A DNA stretch of 64,000 bases. Origin: Leptolyngbya sp. 'hensonii'. GTDB taxonomy: Bacteria; Cyanobacteriota; Cyanobacteriia; GCF-001939115. Positions within the stretch are counted from its first letter, which is position 1. Every line of letters starts with the position of its first letter. The DNA lies in the NCBI RefSeq assembly GCF_001939115.1, contig NZ_MQTZ01000043.1, forward strand, positions 186,001 to 250,000, read 5' to 3'. The notes beneath the pieces are model-generated. The model searched no databases. It was given only the letters and a program-made list of their open reading frames with translations, and was not told the origin of the DNA. The translations under genes and the position numbers were made by a program. This document shows positions 8,603-18,039 of the stretch, one piece after another.

Positions 8603-9697
8603 CTAGATTTCAACTGTGAAGATGGAGCCCTGGGGAGCATTGGGCTCTACATAAATTCGGCCCCCATGGGCTTCGGCGACCAATTTGCAGAAGGTCAGCC
8701 CCAAACCAATTTGAGTCGTCCCTTTGGCGATATCCCCAGTCTCAAACTTATTAAAGATTTGCTGGCGCAATTCTTCTCGCACTCCCTTGCCCTGATCCTT
8801 GACCTGAATCAGGGCCTGACCGACAGGGGTATTAGGGTTATCCCCTGCAGAGGGGTATTCGATCTGCAGGATAACCATTCCGCCGGAGGGTGAAAACTTA
8901 ACAGCATTCGAAAGAAGATTTTCGATCAGACGATGCAAGAGATTGGCATCTCCAGAGATCCAATGTCCCGGTTCTGGCAGCGAGACTTCCAGGCTGACGC
9001 GCCGCGCACCCGTGATCTCGGCAAACTCTGCAACCACCAGGCTGGCCAACGCATGCAGATCGATCTCGGTGCGATTCAGCAGCAATGCGCCCGACTCCAT
9101 TTTGGCCAGGATCAACAGATCGTTCACCATGGAATTCAATTTCTGGCCTGCAGCATGCAAACGCTGGAGCCGGTCCAGGTCTTTATCCTGCAAGACCTGA
9201 CGTTCAATTAAAAATTCACTGGCGATAATGACACAGGCGATCGAATTCCGCAGATCATGGACCACCATGTTGGCCATATCCTGACGGAGTTGCAGAGACA
9301 TTTTCAGCGCCTCATATTGCTGTTTAATCCGCAGCATGGAACGAACTCTGGCTCGCAGTTCCAGGCGATTCACAGGTTTTGAGAGAAAGTCATTGGCTCC
9401 GGCTTCCAGACAACGGGCCAGGTCATCTTTAGAATTGAGGGCTGTGATCACCAGAATGGGAATGTGTAACCAATCTGGGTTGGCTCTGATGCAACGGCAG
9501 GTTTCAATACCATCTATACCGGGCATCATCACATCCAGCAAAATTACATCCGGCTGGGCCGTTTCTAGCCAAAGCAGGGCTGCTTCACCACTGGCTACAT
9601 AGGCCAAGTCATACCCCTCCGGTGTTAGAAGGGTTTTGACGACAGCAAAACTGCTGGGTTCGTCATCTACAACGAGGACTGTAGCCTTTCGGGACAT
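8603..9697 (-). CDS. Response regulator-histidine kinase hybrid (REC-HisKA-HATPase)
   Basis: A 364-residue cytosolic protein. An N-terminal receiver domain (residues 5-122, phospho-acceptor Asp55 in VILLDVMMPG, Lys108 in FLSKPV) is followed by a HisKA domain with His148 (MVVHDLRNS) and a HATPase_c domain (N box IENLLSNAVKFSP, G1 VKDQGKGV, G2 GLGLTFCKLVAEAHGG). REC-first hybrids receive a phosphate from another kinase and tune their own kinase domain; the large hybrid kinase just upstream on the same strand is an obvious partner. There is no membrane segment or sensor domain. The input signal is unknown. Confidence 0.9.
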   Translation of the reverse strand: MSRKATVLVVDDEPSSFAVVKTLLTPEGYDLAYVASGEAALLWLETAQPDVILLDVMMPGIDGIETCRCIRANPDWLHIPILVITALNSKDDLARCLEAGANDFLSKPVNRLELRARVRSMLRIKQQYEALKMSLQLRQDMANMVVHDLRNSIACVIIASEFLIERQVLQDKDLDRLQRLHAAGQKLNSMVNDLLILAKMESGALLLNRTEIDLHALASLVVAEFAEITGARRVSLEVSLPEPGHWISGDANLLHRLIENLLSNAVKFSPSGGMVILQIEYPSAGDNPNTPVGQALIQVKDQGKGVREELRQQIFNKFETGDIAKGTTQIGLGLTFCKLVAEAHGGRIYVEPNAPQGSIFTVEI

Positions 9698-9911
9698 CAG
9701 TAACGGCTCAAGTCTTTACAAAGGGGATGGACTGCCACCCTACTCCAGGTCAATTCAAGTAAAATCCCTTAGCTCTGGCAGGTCAGACCCCTGGGAAATA
9801 CCTCAAGATTGTACCTAATCAATCATACGGAAGGTATGAAAACAACTCAAAATACAGCCTATCCATCCATAGGGGACTTTTACAGCCTCAATCTCAGAAC
9901 CTCTTCCAAGT

Positions 9912-12900
9912 TTAGGGGATCGGCAAAGTCTTCACGAACTGCTTGATGATCCGCAGGAGTTGCTTCAAACTCACAGGCTTAGCCAGGTACTCATTAGCGC
10001 CAGCAGAGAAACAACGATCTCGATCTCCAGGCATGGCCAGAGCCGTGAGAGCAATGATCGGCATGTTCTTCAGTTCCGGATCTAAGCGAATCTGACGAAT
10101 TGCCTCCAGCCCATCCATCTCCGGCATTTGGATATCCATCAGGATGAGAACTGGTTTGTATTGTCGGGCAAACTGCACAGCTTCCAGGCCATTACGGGCG
10201 ATCGCGACCCGGGCTCCATTGGCTTGCAGATAATCCAGGGTCATTACGATCGTGGCTTCGTTATCTTCAGCCAGTAATATCAAGGGCAGATCCAGCAGAC
10301 GGTTAGGGGCAACCACCAGAGCTGTTTTGTCTTCTGTTTTGCCTGCCACTCGTAGGATTCGATTCAGGGCGGTCTGCAAGTGCTCTCGTGTGATGGGCTT
10401 GAGCAGATAATCGGTTGCTCCCAGAGCCAACCCATGGGACCGTTCATCCACCACGGAAATGACGATGACGGGAATCGCCGCTGTAGCAGGATTGGCTTTC
10501 AATTCCATTAGAACGTCCCACCCGGAGCGATCGGGCAACAGAATGTCCAGGATAATGACATCGGGTTGAGTACTAATGGCCATATCCACCACCCCTTCTC
10601 CAATAGGGTGAACAATGGCGATTGCACCCAATTCAGCCAGATAACGGGAAACCTGGTTAGCTGCAGCTTCTGAATCTTCCACCACCAGAGCCTGTTGCAG
10701 TTGACCATCCAGCGGAGTACTAGAGGGGGGAGCCGGGACGCCCTGGGGCACAGCGAAACCTACCTGTCGGGGCAAAATCACCGTAAAGCAGCTCCCTTTG
10801 CCAATCTCGCTGGTCAAAGCAATACTACCCCCGTGAAGTTCCACAATCCGACGGACCAGAGCCAACCCCAGCCCCGTCCCTGTGTATCGACGGGAAAGGC
10901 TACTATCCAGTTGCACAAAAGGCTGGAAGAGTTTGCCCATATCTGCCGCTGCAATCCCGATGCCTGTATCGGCGACTATAAATTCGATCGCCTCCTGGTC
11001 CAGATTAAGGCGGACGGTTAACAGCACCCGGCCTCCTTCGGAAGTGAATTTGATGGCATTACTGAGCAGATTAATCAGCACCTGGCGAATCCGACGATAA
11101 TCCAGAGCAATTTCATCCGGGTTGTCCGTCAGTTCATAACTGAGATGAATGCGCTTCTGATGAGCCTGCTGACGCACAAAATTGAGACTGGTTTCACAGA
11201 GATCCTGAACCTGAACAAACCCAATCTCCAGGTCCATTTTGCCAGACTCAACTTTTGAAAGATCCAGAATGTCATTGATTAAGGCCAACAGATGCTCACC
11301 ACTCTGTTCGATCACTCGGAGAGAATCGCGCTGGCCCTGGGTCAAGCCACCATAGATCTCCTCCAATAAGCCTTCGGACATACCCAGGATGGCATTCAGG
11401 GGCGTGCGCAATTCATGGCTCATTGCAGCCAGGAATTCATCTTTTAACCGGGCCGCTCTGGCCATCTCGGCATTGGCCAGACTGGTTCGTTCAGCGCTAA
11501 TCCGTATCTGCTCTTCTACCCGTTTGCGCTCGTTGATATCGTTATTAATTTCCAGGATTTTAACCGGGTTGCCTGCACCATCCCGTTGCAGCACCCAGCG
11601 GCTGTCCACCGTAATCGGGGTGCCATCCTTAGCGGTATGGATCAGTTCTCCTTGCCAGTATTCTTGTGCTAGTAAAAGCGCCTCCAACTCCTCTAAAGGC
11701 TGAGGAAAGCAAGTCTGAAGTAGGATGTGGGAAACTTGCCCGATCGCCTCAGCCTTTGTCCAACCGTAGGTCTGCTCTCCACCCTGGTTCCAGAAGAGGA
11801 TGCGGCCATCCAGAGTCCGGGCCATAATCGTGTCGTGGGCCAGATCCAGCAATTGGGACTGTTCAGTCAGATGTTCCTGAATCTGCAGCCCTTTGAGTAC
11901 TTCTGCTCGCAGGTCGTGATTGGTTCTGGCCAGTTGGGCTGTCCGCTCTTGAACCCGCTGTTCTAACTCCTGATTCAATTGTCGTAGATCGGCCTCGGCC
12001 CGCAGCCGTTCTGCCAGTTCCTGGCGAGTCTGTTGGTACAGCTCAGCCTGCTGAATGGCGATCGACAGATGCACCGCCAACTGATCCAATAAATTCAGTT
12101 CAGCGTCTTGCCAGGGTCGGGGAGCCTGACAGTGGTGGGCAATCAACAGCCCCCAGAGGGGACCTATGCAGTTGATCGTACTCCGATCAACCCCTTCGCA
12201 AAGTAGAATGGGCACCACCAGATTAGCTTTGACCTCGTAGCGCCGCAGCATATCCACATGGCACTCGGTCAGTCCAGCCTCCTCAATATTTGCGATCGCC
12301 CGCTTGCGGCCCTGGGCATACTCCACTCCGCCACCCGTTTGAAAGCAGGTGTCTTCGATCTGCTGGTTAATGGAGACTGTCCATCCTGCAGCCACAGACT
12401 CGGCCACGATCGTGCCCGTCATCTCTGGGGAAAATTGATAAGCCAGCACCCGATCGACCTTCAGAAACTGCTGAATCTCCACTGTTGCTGTTTGCAAGAC
12501 TGTTTGCAGATCAAGCGTTTGCCGAATTTTCAGTGCAATACTATTGATTAGTTGCTGCTGTTGCTGTTGCCAGACTAGATTGCGTTGCAGTCGGGCCTGA
12601 TCGAGAATCCGTTGCACTCGGTCACGCAGCAGATTCGGGTCCAACCCATCCTTGTCCAGGTAATCCTGAGCTCCCTGTTTAATACACTCAACCGCGATCG
12701 CAACATTCCCATAAGCCGTCAGCATCAAAACGGGAAGTTGCGTTTCTGGATATTGCTGACCCAATTGGTCGAGAAACTCTAACCCATCCATTTCTGGGAG
12801 ACAATAGTCCAACAAAATCACATCTGGCAGATGGATCTGGCAGATGGATAGAGCATCTTGACCCGTCTCAGCTTCAATGAGTTGATACTCATACTGAGAA

Positions 12901-12980
12901 TTTGACTCCAGATATCGGCGATAGGTGGTTCGATCTATCTGGGAATCATCAACCAGCAAGATTGTCAATGGATCAACCAT
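9912..12980 (-). CDS. Multidomain hybrid histidine kinase (REC-GAF-PAS-HisKA-HATPase-REC-REC)
   Basis: A soluble kinase of about 1022 residues. In order: receiver (1-120), GAF domain (about 150-330, with a Cys in IEDTCFQTGGG; the chromophore-binding pattern is not convincing), coiled-coil, PAS (about 385-495), HisKA with MSHELRTPLNAILG, HATPase (NLLSNAIKFTSEGG, VADTGIGIA, GTGLGLALVRRIVELHGG), then two further receivers (VIILDILLPD and LILMDIQMPEMDG). This is a phosphorelay hub. I chose MVDPLTILLVDD as start because receivers begin close to the first strand; a start 17 codons upstream is possible. It faces the response regulator at 13345 divergently. Confidence 0.9.
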   Translation of the reverse strand: MVDPLTILLVDDSQIDRTTYRRYLESNSQYEYQLIEAETGQDALSICQIHLPDVILLDYCLPEMDGLEFLDQLGQQYPETQLPVLMLTAYGNVAIAVECIKQGAQDYLDKDGLDPNLLRDRVQRILDQARLQRNLVWQQQQQQLINSIALKIRQTLDLQTVLQTATVEIQQFLKVDRVLAYQFSPEMTGTIVAESVAAGWTVSINQQIEDTCFQTGGGVEYAQGRKRAIANIEEAGLTECHVDMLRRYEVKANLVVPILLCEGVDRSTINCIGPLWGLLIAHHCQAPRPWQDAELNLLDQLAVHLSIAIQQAELYQQTRQELAERLRAEADLRQLNQELEQRVQERTAQLARTNHDLRAEVLKGLQIQEHLTEQSQLLDLAHDTIMARTLDGRILFWNQGGEQTYGWTKAEAIGQVSHILLQTCFPQPLEELEALLLAQEYWQGELIHTAKDGTPITVDSRWVLQRDGAGNPVKILEINNDINERKRVEEQIRISAERTSLANAEMARAARLKDEFLAAMSHELRTPLNAILGMSEGLLEEIYGGLTQGQRDSLRVIEQSGEHLLALINDILDLSKVESGKMDLEIGFVQVQDLCETSLNFVRQQAHQKRIHLSYELTDNPDEIALDYRRIRQVLINLLSNAIKFTSEGGRVLLTVRLNLDQEAIEFIVADTGIGIAAADMGKLFQPFVQLDSSLSRRYTGTGLGLALVRRIVELHGGSIALTSEIGKGSCFTVILPRQVGFAVPQGVPAPPSSTPLDGQLQQALVVEDSEAAANQVSRYLAELGAIAIVHPIGEGVVDMAISTQPDVIILDILLPDRSGWDVLMELKANPATAAIPVIVISVVDERSHGLALGATDYLLKPITREHLQTALNRILRVAGKTEDKTALVVAPNRLLDLPLILLAEDNEATIVMTLDYLQANGARVAIARNGLEAVQFARQYKPVLILMDIQMPEMDGLEAIRQIRLDPELKNMPIIALTALAMPGDRDRCFSAGANEYLAKPVSLKQLLRIIKQFVKTLPIP

Positions 12981-13344
12981 GGAATTCAGTGGGAAAAGCC
13001 TGGATGGGACTGATGGTAAGAACCTCAGCATTCCCTCAAAAAGTCACCAAGTTTTGAAGACTTTATCAAGAGTAATAGTTCGTCTGTAAAACTAGTTCCC
13101 TGATGAAATGTATAATTCCGTTTCCTGATTCAGAGATGCCCGTAAAATAGTATGGGAGGTTGGTGATAAATATCACTTCATGTGGGCTGGAAAGCACAAT
13201 TTTAAGCAGGTCATCCACCTGAGTGATGATAGCGCCCCAACCCTTAAACTCAAATCAGAATCATTGGTTTAAAGAAGTGGTCTGTACTCTATACACAAGC
13301 GAACCGCTACAAAGATCATTGTTGCAGAAAAAGGCTCAGAGACT
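12981..13344. other. Divergent intergenic region
   Basis: These 364 bases separate the hybrid kinase and the response regulator, which are transcribed away from each other. A TATAAT hexamer lies at 13111-13116 without a convincing -35 box. I see no RNA gene, no long repeat and no open frame beyond the possible kinase extension. Confidence 0.4.
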
Positions 13345-13998
13345 ATGACCCATCAGCCCGCCCATTTATCCAATGCCAGAATTCTGATTGTGGATGACTC
13401 AGCCGATAATCTGCGGGTTTTATCCAGTACATTGACGGAGCAGGGTTATGAAGTCCGGGCTGCCAAAAGTGGCTCTATGGCTTTAATGGGGGCTCAGACC
13501 GCTAATCCTGATTTGATTCTGTTGGATATTCGGATGCCAGAGATGGATGGGTATGAGGTCTGTCAGCGACTGAAGCAAAACCCTCAAACTTCTGAGATTC
13601 CAATTATCTTTATCAGTGCCCTGGATGAGCCTCTGGATAAGATGCGGGCATTTACGATCGGGGGAGCAGACTATATCACCAAGCCCTTTCAGGTGGAAGA
13701 GGTAGTGGCTCGGATCAAAAATCAACTCATCATTCGTCAACTGCAGAAACAGGTCACTGAACAGCAGGTTTTATTGCAGGATGTGAAACATCCCAGTTCA
13801 TCCTTGCCCCAGTCGATAGAAGAGCTCCTGGGGCAGCTTCGTGATAAATTCAACAGTCCCTTGAGCGCAATTTTGGAATCCAGCCAGTCCCTGAGTTGCG
13901 ATCCGTCCCTCTCCGAGGAGCAGCGTCAGAGCCTGGAGGTGATCAACCGCAGTAGTGAGAGCTTACGGATTTTGGTTAACAACTTGCTGCAAAGCTGA
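13345..13998 (+). CDS. Response regulator with degenerate kinase dimerisation domain
   Basis: A 217-residue protein. Residues 10-130 are a receiver (acidic pair DD in ILIVDDSADN, acceptor Asp in LILLDIRMPEMDG, Lys in YITKPF). Residues 150-217 look like a HisKA dimerisation hairpin: LRDKFNSPLSAIL aligns with the H box SHELRTPLNAI, but the phospho-accepting His is replaced by Asp, and the protein stops where an ATPase domain would begin. It could dimerise with or titrate a related hybrid kinase. The stop lies 40 bases before an IS630 element, but the kinase part does not resume beyond it. Confidence 0.8.
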   Translation: MTHQPAHLSNARILIVDDSADNLRVLSSTLTEQGYEVRAAKSGSMALMGAQTANPDLILLDIRMPEMDGYEVCQRLKQNPQTSEIPIIFISALDEPLDKMRAFTIGGADYITKPFQVEEVVARIKNQLIIRQLQKQVTEQQVLLQDVKHPSSSLPQSIEELLGQLRDKFNSPLSAILESSQSLSCDPSLSEEQRQSLEVINRSSESLRILVNNLLQS

Positions 13999-14033
13999 AC
14001 AGACATGGGAAAGAATTCTACAGCAATTTCCAG

Positions 14034-15042
14034 CCTAGTGAGGCGTATTTGATAGAATGATTTGTATGTTTACTTCATGCTCAATCAAGTGCAACCATAC
14101 TCACTAGATCTTAGACAGAAAATTGTTGATGCATATCTTGAAGGGAATACGTCGCAACGTCAAATCGCTATACAATTTCGAGTTGCTTATAGTTTCGTGC
14201 GAAAGTTAATCAAACAACATCGGGAAACAGGTGAGATTGTCCCCAAACAACGAACTGTGCAAACACCGACCAAACTAAGTGTTGAGCAACTGGAGATTTT
14301 AGAGACGATTGTTGAATCGAATAACGACGCGACGTTGGCAGAGTTATGTAACTTGTTAGAACAGAGGGTCGGTGTCCGAGTTGGCGTTTCGACAATGTTT
14401 CGAATGCTAGAGAAGCTGAACTTAACGCTTAAAAAAAACTCTGCATCCCGACGAAAAGGAAACTGAGCGAGTGCAAACTAAACGAGTCGAATTTTGGCAA
14501 CTGGTTCGAGGATTTCTAGCTCAAAATCTAATCTTCATTGATGAATCAGGAGTGGACTTAGCCTTGACCCGACTCTGGGCGCGTGCACCGAAAGGCAGAC
14601 GAGCACATGGCAAGCGTCCAAGCCAGCGAGGGAAACGAGTCTCGATTCTAGGGGCGATTAGTCTGCGGGAGGTCGTGACTTACTGCAATCTCATGGGGTC
14701 AACTGATGGACTGACCTTTGAAGCCTTTATTTCCCAGAAACTTGTGCCTAAGTTATGGAAAGGTGCCTGTGTCATCCTGGATAACTGCTCTATTCATCTG
14801 GGTGAAGACGTTAGAAATTTGATTGAGGATGCAGGAGCCAAGCTAATTTTCCTACCCCCTTACTCACCAGACTTTTCGCCTATCGAGAATTGCTTTTCAA
14901 AGATTAAGAGCATTCTGCGTTCGATTAAGGCACGCAGTTATCCAGAACTTGCCAAAGCTATTGATGAAGCTTTCTCCCAGGTGTCATCGAGCGACTTAAG
15001 GAACTGGTTCTCTCATTGCTGTTACTGTGCCTCACCAGCATA
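14034..15042 (+). mobile_element. IS630-family insertion sequence
   Basis: About 1 kb. The ends share an imperfect inverted repeat of about 27 bases (left GTGAGGCGTATTTGATAGAATGA; right complement GTGAGGCACAGTAACAGCAATGA), and TA dinucleotides lie at both outer edges, as expected for TA-targeting IS630/Tc1 elements. It contains two overlapping transposase frames. Exact borders are uncertain by a few bases because the right end carries five extra bases before the shared core. Confidence 0.8.
14077..14466 (+). CDS. IS630 transposase, N-terminal frame (orfA)
   Basis: This is the DNA-binding half of the transposase. It carries two helix-turn-helix units (LRQKIVDAYLEGNTSQRQIA and, later, LSVEQLEILETIVES with a winged-helix-like LCNLLEQRVG). 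A run of eight adenines at 14431-14438 near its end allows a -1 slip that would continue into orfB as KKKTLHPDEKETERVQTKR. The ATG at 14077 is preferred over an in-frame TTG at 14062. Confidence 0.85.
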   Translation: MLNQVQPYSLDLRQKIVDAYLEGNTSQRQIAIQFRVAYSFVRKLIKQHRETGEIVPKQRTVQTPTKLSVEQLEILETIVESNNDATLAELCNLLEQRVGVRVGVSTMFRMLEKLNLTLKKNSASRRKGN

Positions 15043-15043
15043 A
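14471..15043 (+). CDS. IS630 transposase, catalytic frame (orfB)
   Basis: The DDE domain: first Asp in LIFIDESGVDL, second Asp in CVILDNCSIHLGE, and final Glu in PPYSPDFSPIENCFSKIK. All three catalytic residues are present, so the enzyme may be active if the -1 frameshift joins it to orfA. The separate GTG start at 14471 is probably not used. The last residues run into the right inverted repeat. Confidence 0.85.
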   Translation: MQTKRVEFWQLVRGFLAQNLIFIDESGVDLALTRLWARAPKGRRAHGKRPSQRGKRVSILGAISLREVVTYCNLMGSTDGLTFEAFISQKLVPKLWKGACVILDNCSIHLGEDVRNLIEDAGAKLIFLPPYSPDFSPIENCFSKIKSILRSIKARSYPELAKAIDEAFSQVSSSDLRNWFSHCCYCASPA

Positions 15044-16259
15044 AAAACGCTGTAGTCCAAGGATGATCTACTCCAAATAGCTTCTCCTGTATTTCTAGAG
15101 CTTGCACTAATAATGATTCTGCCTGATCGTAACGACACTGAGATTGCAAGAAGGATGCTAAGCTACTAAGAACCGCAGCTATAAATCGGTCATCACCACC
15201 TAACGAACGTTTCCCTATCTCTAAAGCTTTGTTATGCATTTCCTCTACTTGGTCGTATTGCCCTTGGGCAAGGTAAGTTTTGGCTAAATTATATAGACTT
15301 ACTGCAAAAAAAGGATGTTCTTCACCTAGCAGGTATCTGTAAAGATTTAAAGCTCTTACGTACATTGCTTCAGCCTCACTGTAGCGTTTCTGAAGAAAAT
15401 AGAGATGTGCTACATCATTTAAATTGGTGGCTACATAAGGATGTTCTTCACCTAGCCAGCTTTTCCTAAGCTCTAATGTCTCTAAAAGTAAAGGTTCAGC
15501 CTCACTATAGCGTTCCTGAAATGAATAGAGATTAGCTAGATTACTCAAGATGACAAGAGTCCAAAGATCATCTCTATCTTTAATCTGTCTATAAATCTCT
15601 AATGCTTTCAGAAATAGAGGCTCAGCCTCACTATATCGTCCTTGACATCTATAGAGATAGGCAAGATCGTTCATACTGGTAGCTACATCTAAATGCTCTT
15701 CACCAAGAAACTTCTTTCTAAGCTCCAATGCTTTCTTTCCTGCAATTTCTGCTTCACTATAGCGCCCTTGATCTTCATAAATTCCAGCTAAGTTGTTTAA
15801 AGTTGTAGCTACGTCTAAATGCTCTTCACCTAGCAAGTGTTTGTAAATCTCCAATGCTTGCAAAAACAAAGTTTCGGCCTCGCCATAGCGAGCTAAAAAC
15901 CTATTAAGGTAAGCCAGATTTGCTAGACTACTAGCCACATCTAGATGTTCTCTACCCAATCGTTCTTGAGCCATCGCTAAGCATGTCTCGTACCAGAGCA
16001 CTGTTCGACTGTAAGCTCCTTGTCCTATGTAGAATCTGCCTAGACCAGTAAAAGGTACGGTTAAATCCTCATTTTCCAGCCAGCTTGTTAATTCCAAAGC
16101 CACCTCTTCAATATGAGGAATAGCAGGAGAATTGGCTGTTATGATTTCAAGAGTGAGAATCTCGGGAATTTGCTTTGCTATCGCTGCCATTGCTGATGCA
16201 AAAGCTCGTTTAAGCCGTTCTACTTCAAGGTTGTGCTGAGTATTAAGTTGCGACATCAA
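14958..16259 (-). CDS. TPR protein of the NB-ARC operon, 3' end replaced by IS630
   Basis: A 433-residue protein with about eight kinesin-light-chain-type TPR units of 42 residues (pattern LYxxQGRYSEAEPLFLKALE ... LGEEHLDVATSLNNLA). The last genuine sequence is FGVDHPWTTAFF; the final 27 or so residues (MLVRHSNSNERTSS...) are encoded by the inserted IS630, so the original C-terminus is lost. The start overlaps the NB-ARC stop by 17 bases, which indicates coupling. In STAND systems such TPRs form the sensor/scaffold that recognises a trigger. Confidence 0.8.
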   Translation of the reverse strand: MMSQLNTQHNLEVERLKRAFASAMAAIAKQIPEILTLEIITANSPAIPHIEEVALELTSWLENEDLTVPFTGLGRFYIGQGAYSRTVLWYETCLAMAQERLGREHLDVASSLANLAYLNRFLARYGEAETLFLQALEIYKHLLGEEHLDVATTLNNLAGIYEDQGRYSEAEIAGKKALELRKKFLGEEHLDVATSMNDLAYLYRCQGRYSEAEPLFLKALEIYRQIKDRDDLWTLVILSNLANLYSFQERYSEAEPLLLETLELRKSWLGEEHPYVATNLNDVAHLYFLQKRYSEAEAMYVRALNLYRYLLGEEHPFFAVSLYNLAKTYLAQGQYDQVEEMHNKALEIGKRSLGGDDRFIAAVLSSLASFLQSQCRYDQAESLLVQALEIQEKLFGVDHPWTTAFFMLVRHSNSNERTSSLSRSMTPGRKLHQ

Positions 16260-17583
16260 CTTCCTCCTTCAATTTGCTCCTAAAAAACTCTCTTATTAGT
16301 GAATGTAGGCGATAAATTTGCTCTTCTTGTTGTGATAGTTGCAGCAAATGGAGTTCTAAGAGTTTGAACCTAGCGTTCTCAAAGACTTCTATATCAAACT
16401 CCTGAGTTCCCTCGGAATTCTCACAGTACTTTTGCTCCACCGTTTCCGCTAGATACCAAGGAATGGGAGCTGGAGCAAACAGACTCAACAACTTACCTAA
16501 ATGCTGGCTGGGTGCATCTAACTCTTCCCAACTCAACTCAAACGCTGCCTCTGCTCCTCGTCGTGCCGTTGATGTTGCCGTCGCCTCATCCCGTTTTAAG
16601 GCATCATGCTTGATTGCCTGTCGTTTCTTAGCTTTCTCTTGCAACCGAAATAGCAACGTCGCCAGCGATAAATCTGTGCGTTTGAGCAAATAGCGACCGA
16701 CCAACTCAATCCCTAGGGGCAGATGTTCCAACCAAGCACAAAGAGATTGGGCAATTTCCAGCTCAGGCTGTACCCGTGCTTCCCCAACTAGCACAGTCAA
16801 CAGTTCCAGAGATTGTTCTGGAGACAACACATCTAGGGAGAGGGATTGGATCGGGGGACCAAAGGTGAGTCGGGTGGTCATTACCACCTTGAAGCGATTA
16901 GAGGCAGGAGGTGGCAGGTAGGGTTCTACATCGCGGCTATAGTTAATCACATCATCTAAGACCAGCAGCACTTCGCCTTCTCCCCAGTTGCGCCAGCAAA
17001 AGGCAACCTGATCCGGAAGTTCCAGCCCTTCGGGAATCTTCAGGTTCAGTTGAGACTGGGCAAACCCCACCACTTGGGTGCCCAGATTGAATTCCCTAGC
17101 AAACAACCAGGCGATGCCACCTGTGTAAATATCGGCATATCGCTGAGTGTACTGGATTGCTAGTTCAGTTTTGCCCACACCCCCCATGCCCTCAACTGCG
17201 GAGATGGAAACTAGGTTGCCTTGTTGCAACTGGGTGTGAAGCCGTTCCAACTCTGGTTCGCGTCCAATGAACTTGGCAACGCCACTGCGGGGGACGTTGT
17301 TAGGGATTTCTTTGGGTTGAAGTGACTTCAGAAATAATTGGAGAGCCTTTGTTAGCTTTTCCTCATCTAAGCCGTGGAGGTGAATGCCCATATTGACAAC
17401 ACCGCCATCTTCGACCAAGGCTTGAAATCCAATGGCATTACCAGAGTTGCTTTGGATAACTTGTCCAAACCGCTTGTCTTGTTGTAAATGTTCAACCAAT
17501 TGTTCGATCGAGGCCTCTTCAGGGGCGGTTTGTAAATCTTCTTCGATCAATTGTTTAAGTTTCTGAACCAGTTCATCAGCCAT
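16243..17583 (-). CDS. NB-ARC STAND ATPase
   Basis: A 446-residue signal-transduction ATPase. Residues 1-90 form a small N-terminal domain (contains NSGNAIGFQALVEDGG and VNMGIHLHG), probably an effector-associated adaptor. The NB-ARC core has Walker A GMGGVGKTE (132-140), Walker B LLVLDDV (206-212), sensor MTTR (235-238), a GLPL-like LPLGIELV and a winged-helix region to the end. No effector enzyme domain is fused, so it likely recruits a partner. Upstream is a 149-residue protein with a related IGEIHQH motif; downstream is the TPR protein. Together they look like a three-gene STAND immunity module. Confidence 0.88.
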   Translation of the reverse strand: MADELVQKLKQLIEEDLQTAPEEASIEQLVEHLQQDKRFGQVIQSNSGNAIGFQALVEDGGVVNMGIHLHGLDEEKLTKALQLFLKSLQPKEIPNNVPRSGVAKFIGREPELERLHTQLQQGNLVSISAVEGMGGVGKTELAIQYTQRYADIYTGGIAWLFAREFNLGTQVVGFAQSQLNLKIPEGLELPDQVAFCWRNWGEGEVLLVLDDVINYSRDVEPYLPPPASNRFKVVMTTRLTFGPPIQSLSLDVLSPEQSLELLTVLVGEARVQPELEIAQSLCAWLEHLPLGIELVGRYLLKRTDLSLATLLFRLQEKAKKRQAIKHDALKRDEATATSTARRGAEAAFELSWEELDAPSQHLGKLLSLFAPAPIPWYLAETVEQKYCENSEGTQEFDIEVFENARFKLLELHLLQLSQQEEQIYRLHSLIREFFRSKLKEEVDVAT

Positions 17584-17589
17584 AGATCG

Positions 17590-18039
17590 TCACTGTTGTG
17601 GAGGATTAGGAGTATTGTGTTGATGAATTTCGCCAATATAGGCTGTGCCACCCTCGACTTTGGTTTGCCACCCTCTGGCGTTGTCGTAATTGTTTTGAGT
17701 CATGCTGCTGTTATCTTGTAGCTTTCCGGCGTGGATTTCTTGGGCGATCGCCTGCACTTGGGCAGCAAATTGAGGGTCATTTTTCATTGCCGCTTTGAGG
17801 TAGGTAGTGACATCAGCAATGTCTTCTTCAGAGTTCTGCTCGACTATGTTGGTTAACGCGCTCTCGGCATCAGGGTTGCCGCGTAGTTTGTTCCAGATCA
17901 AGTCGCGCAGGTCTTTCATTTTGGCGATCGCTTCCCCTGTAAACTTCTTCGCTAGTTCGCCTGCTCCAGACTTAATAAATTCCTGGAAGGCGAGGGTGGC
18001 GATCGCGCTGGCAGTTAAGGTTGTCACTGGGTCTGTCAT
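17590..18039 (-). CDS. Small adaptor-like protein of the NB-ARC operon
   Basis: A 149-residue protein that starts MTDPVTTLTASAIATLAFQE; a helical region (20-105) is followed by a short glycine-containing tail with TAYIGEIHQHNTP. The tail resembles the VNMGIHLHG segment of the NB-ARC protein 6 bases downstream, so the two may share an oligomerisation or adaptor motif. Proteins of this sort precede NB-ARC genes in cyanobacteria, but I know no established function. The start at 18039 fits better than the 29-residue upstream extension, which is rich in basic residues. Confidence 0.6.
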   Translation of the reverse strand: MTDPVTTLTASAIATLAFQEFIKSGAGELAKKFTGEAIAKMKDLRDLIWNKLRGNPDAESALTNIVEQNSEEDIADVTTYLKAAMKNDPQFAAQVQAIAQEIHAGKLQDNSSMTQNNYDNARGWQTKVEGGTAYIGEIHQHNTPNPPQQ

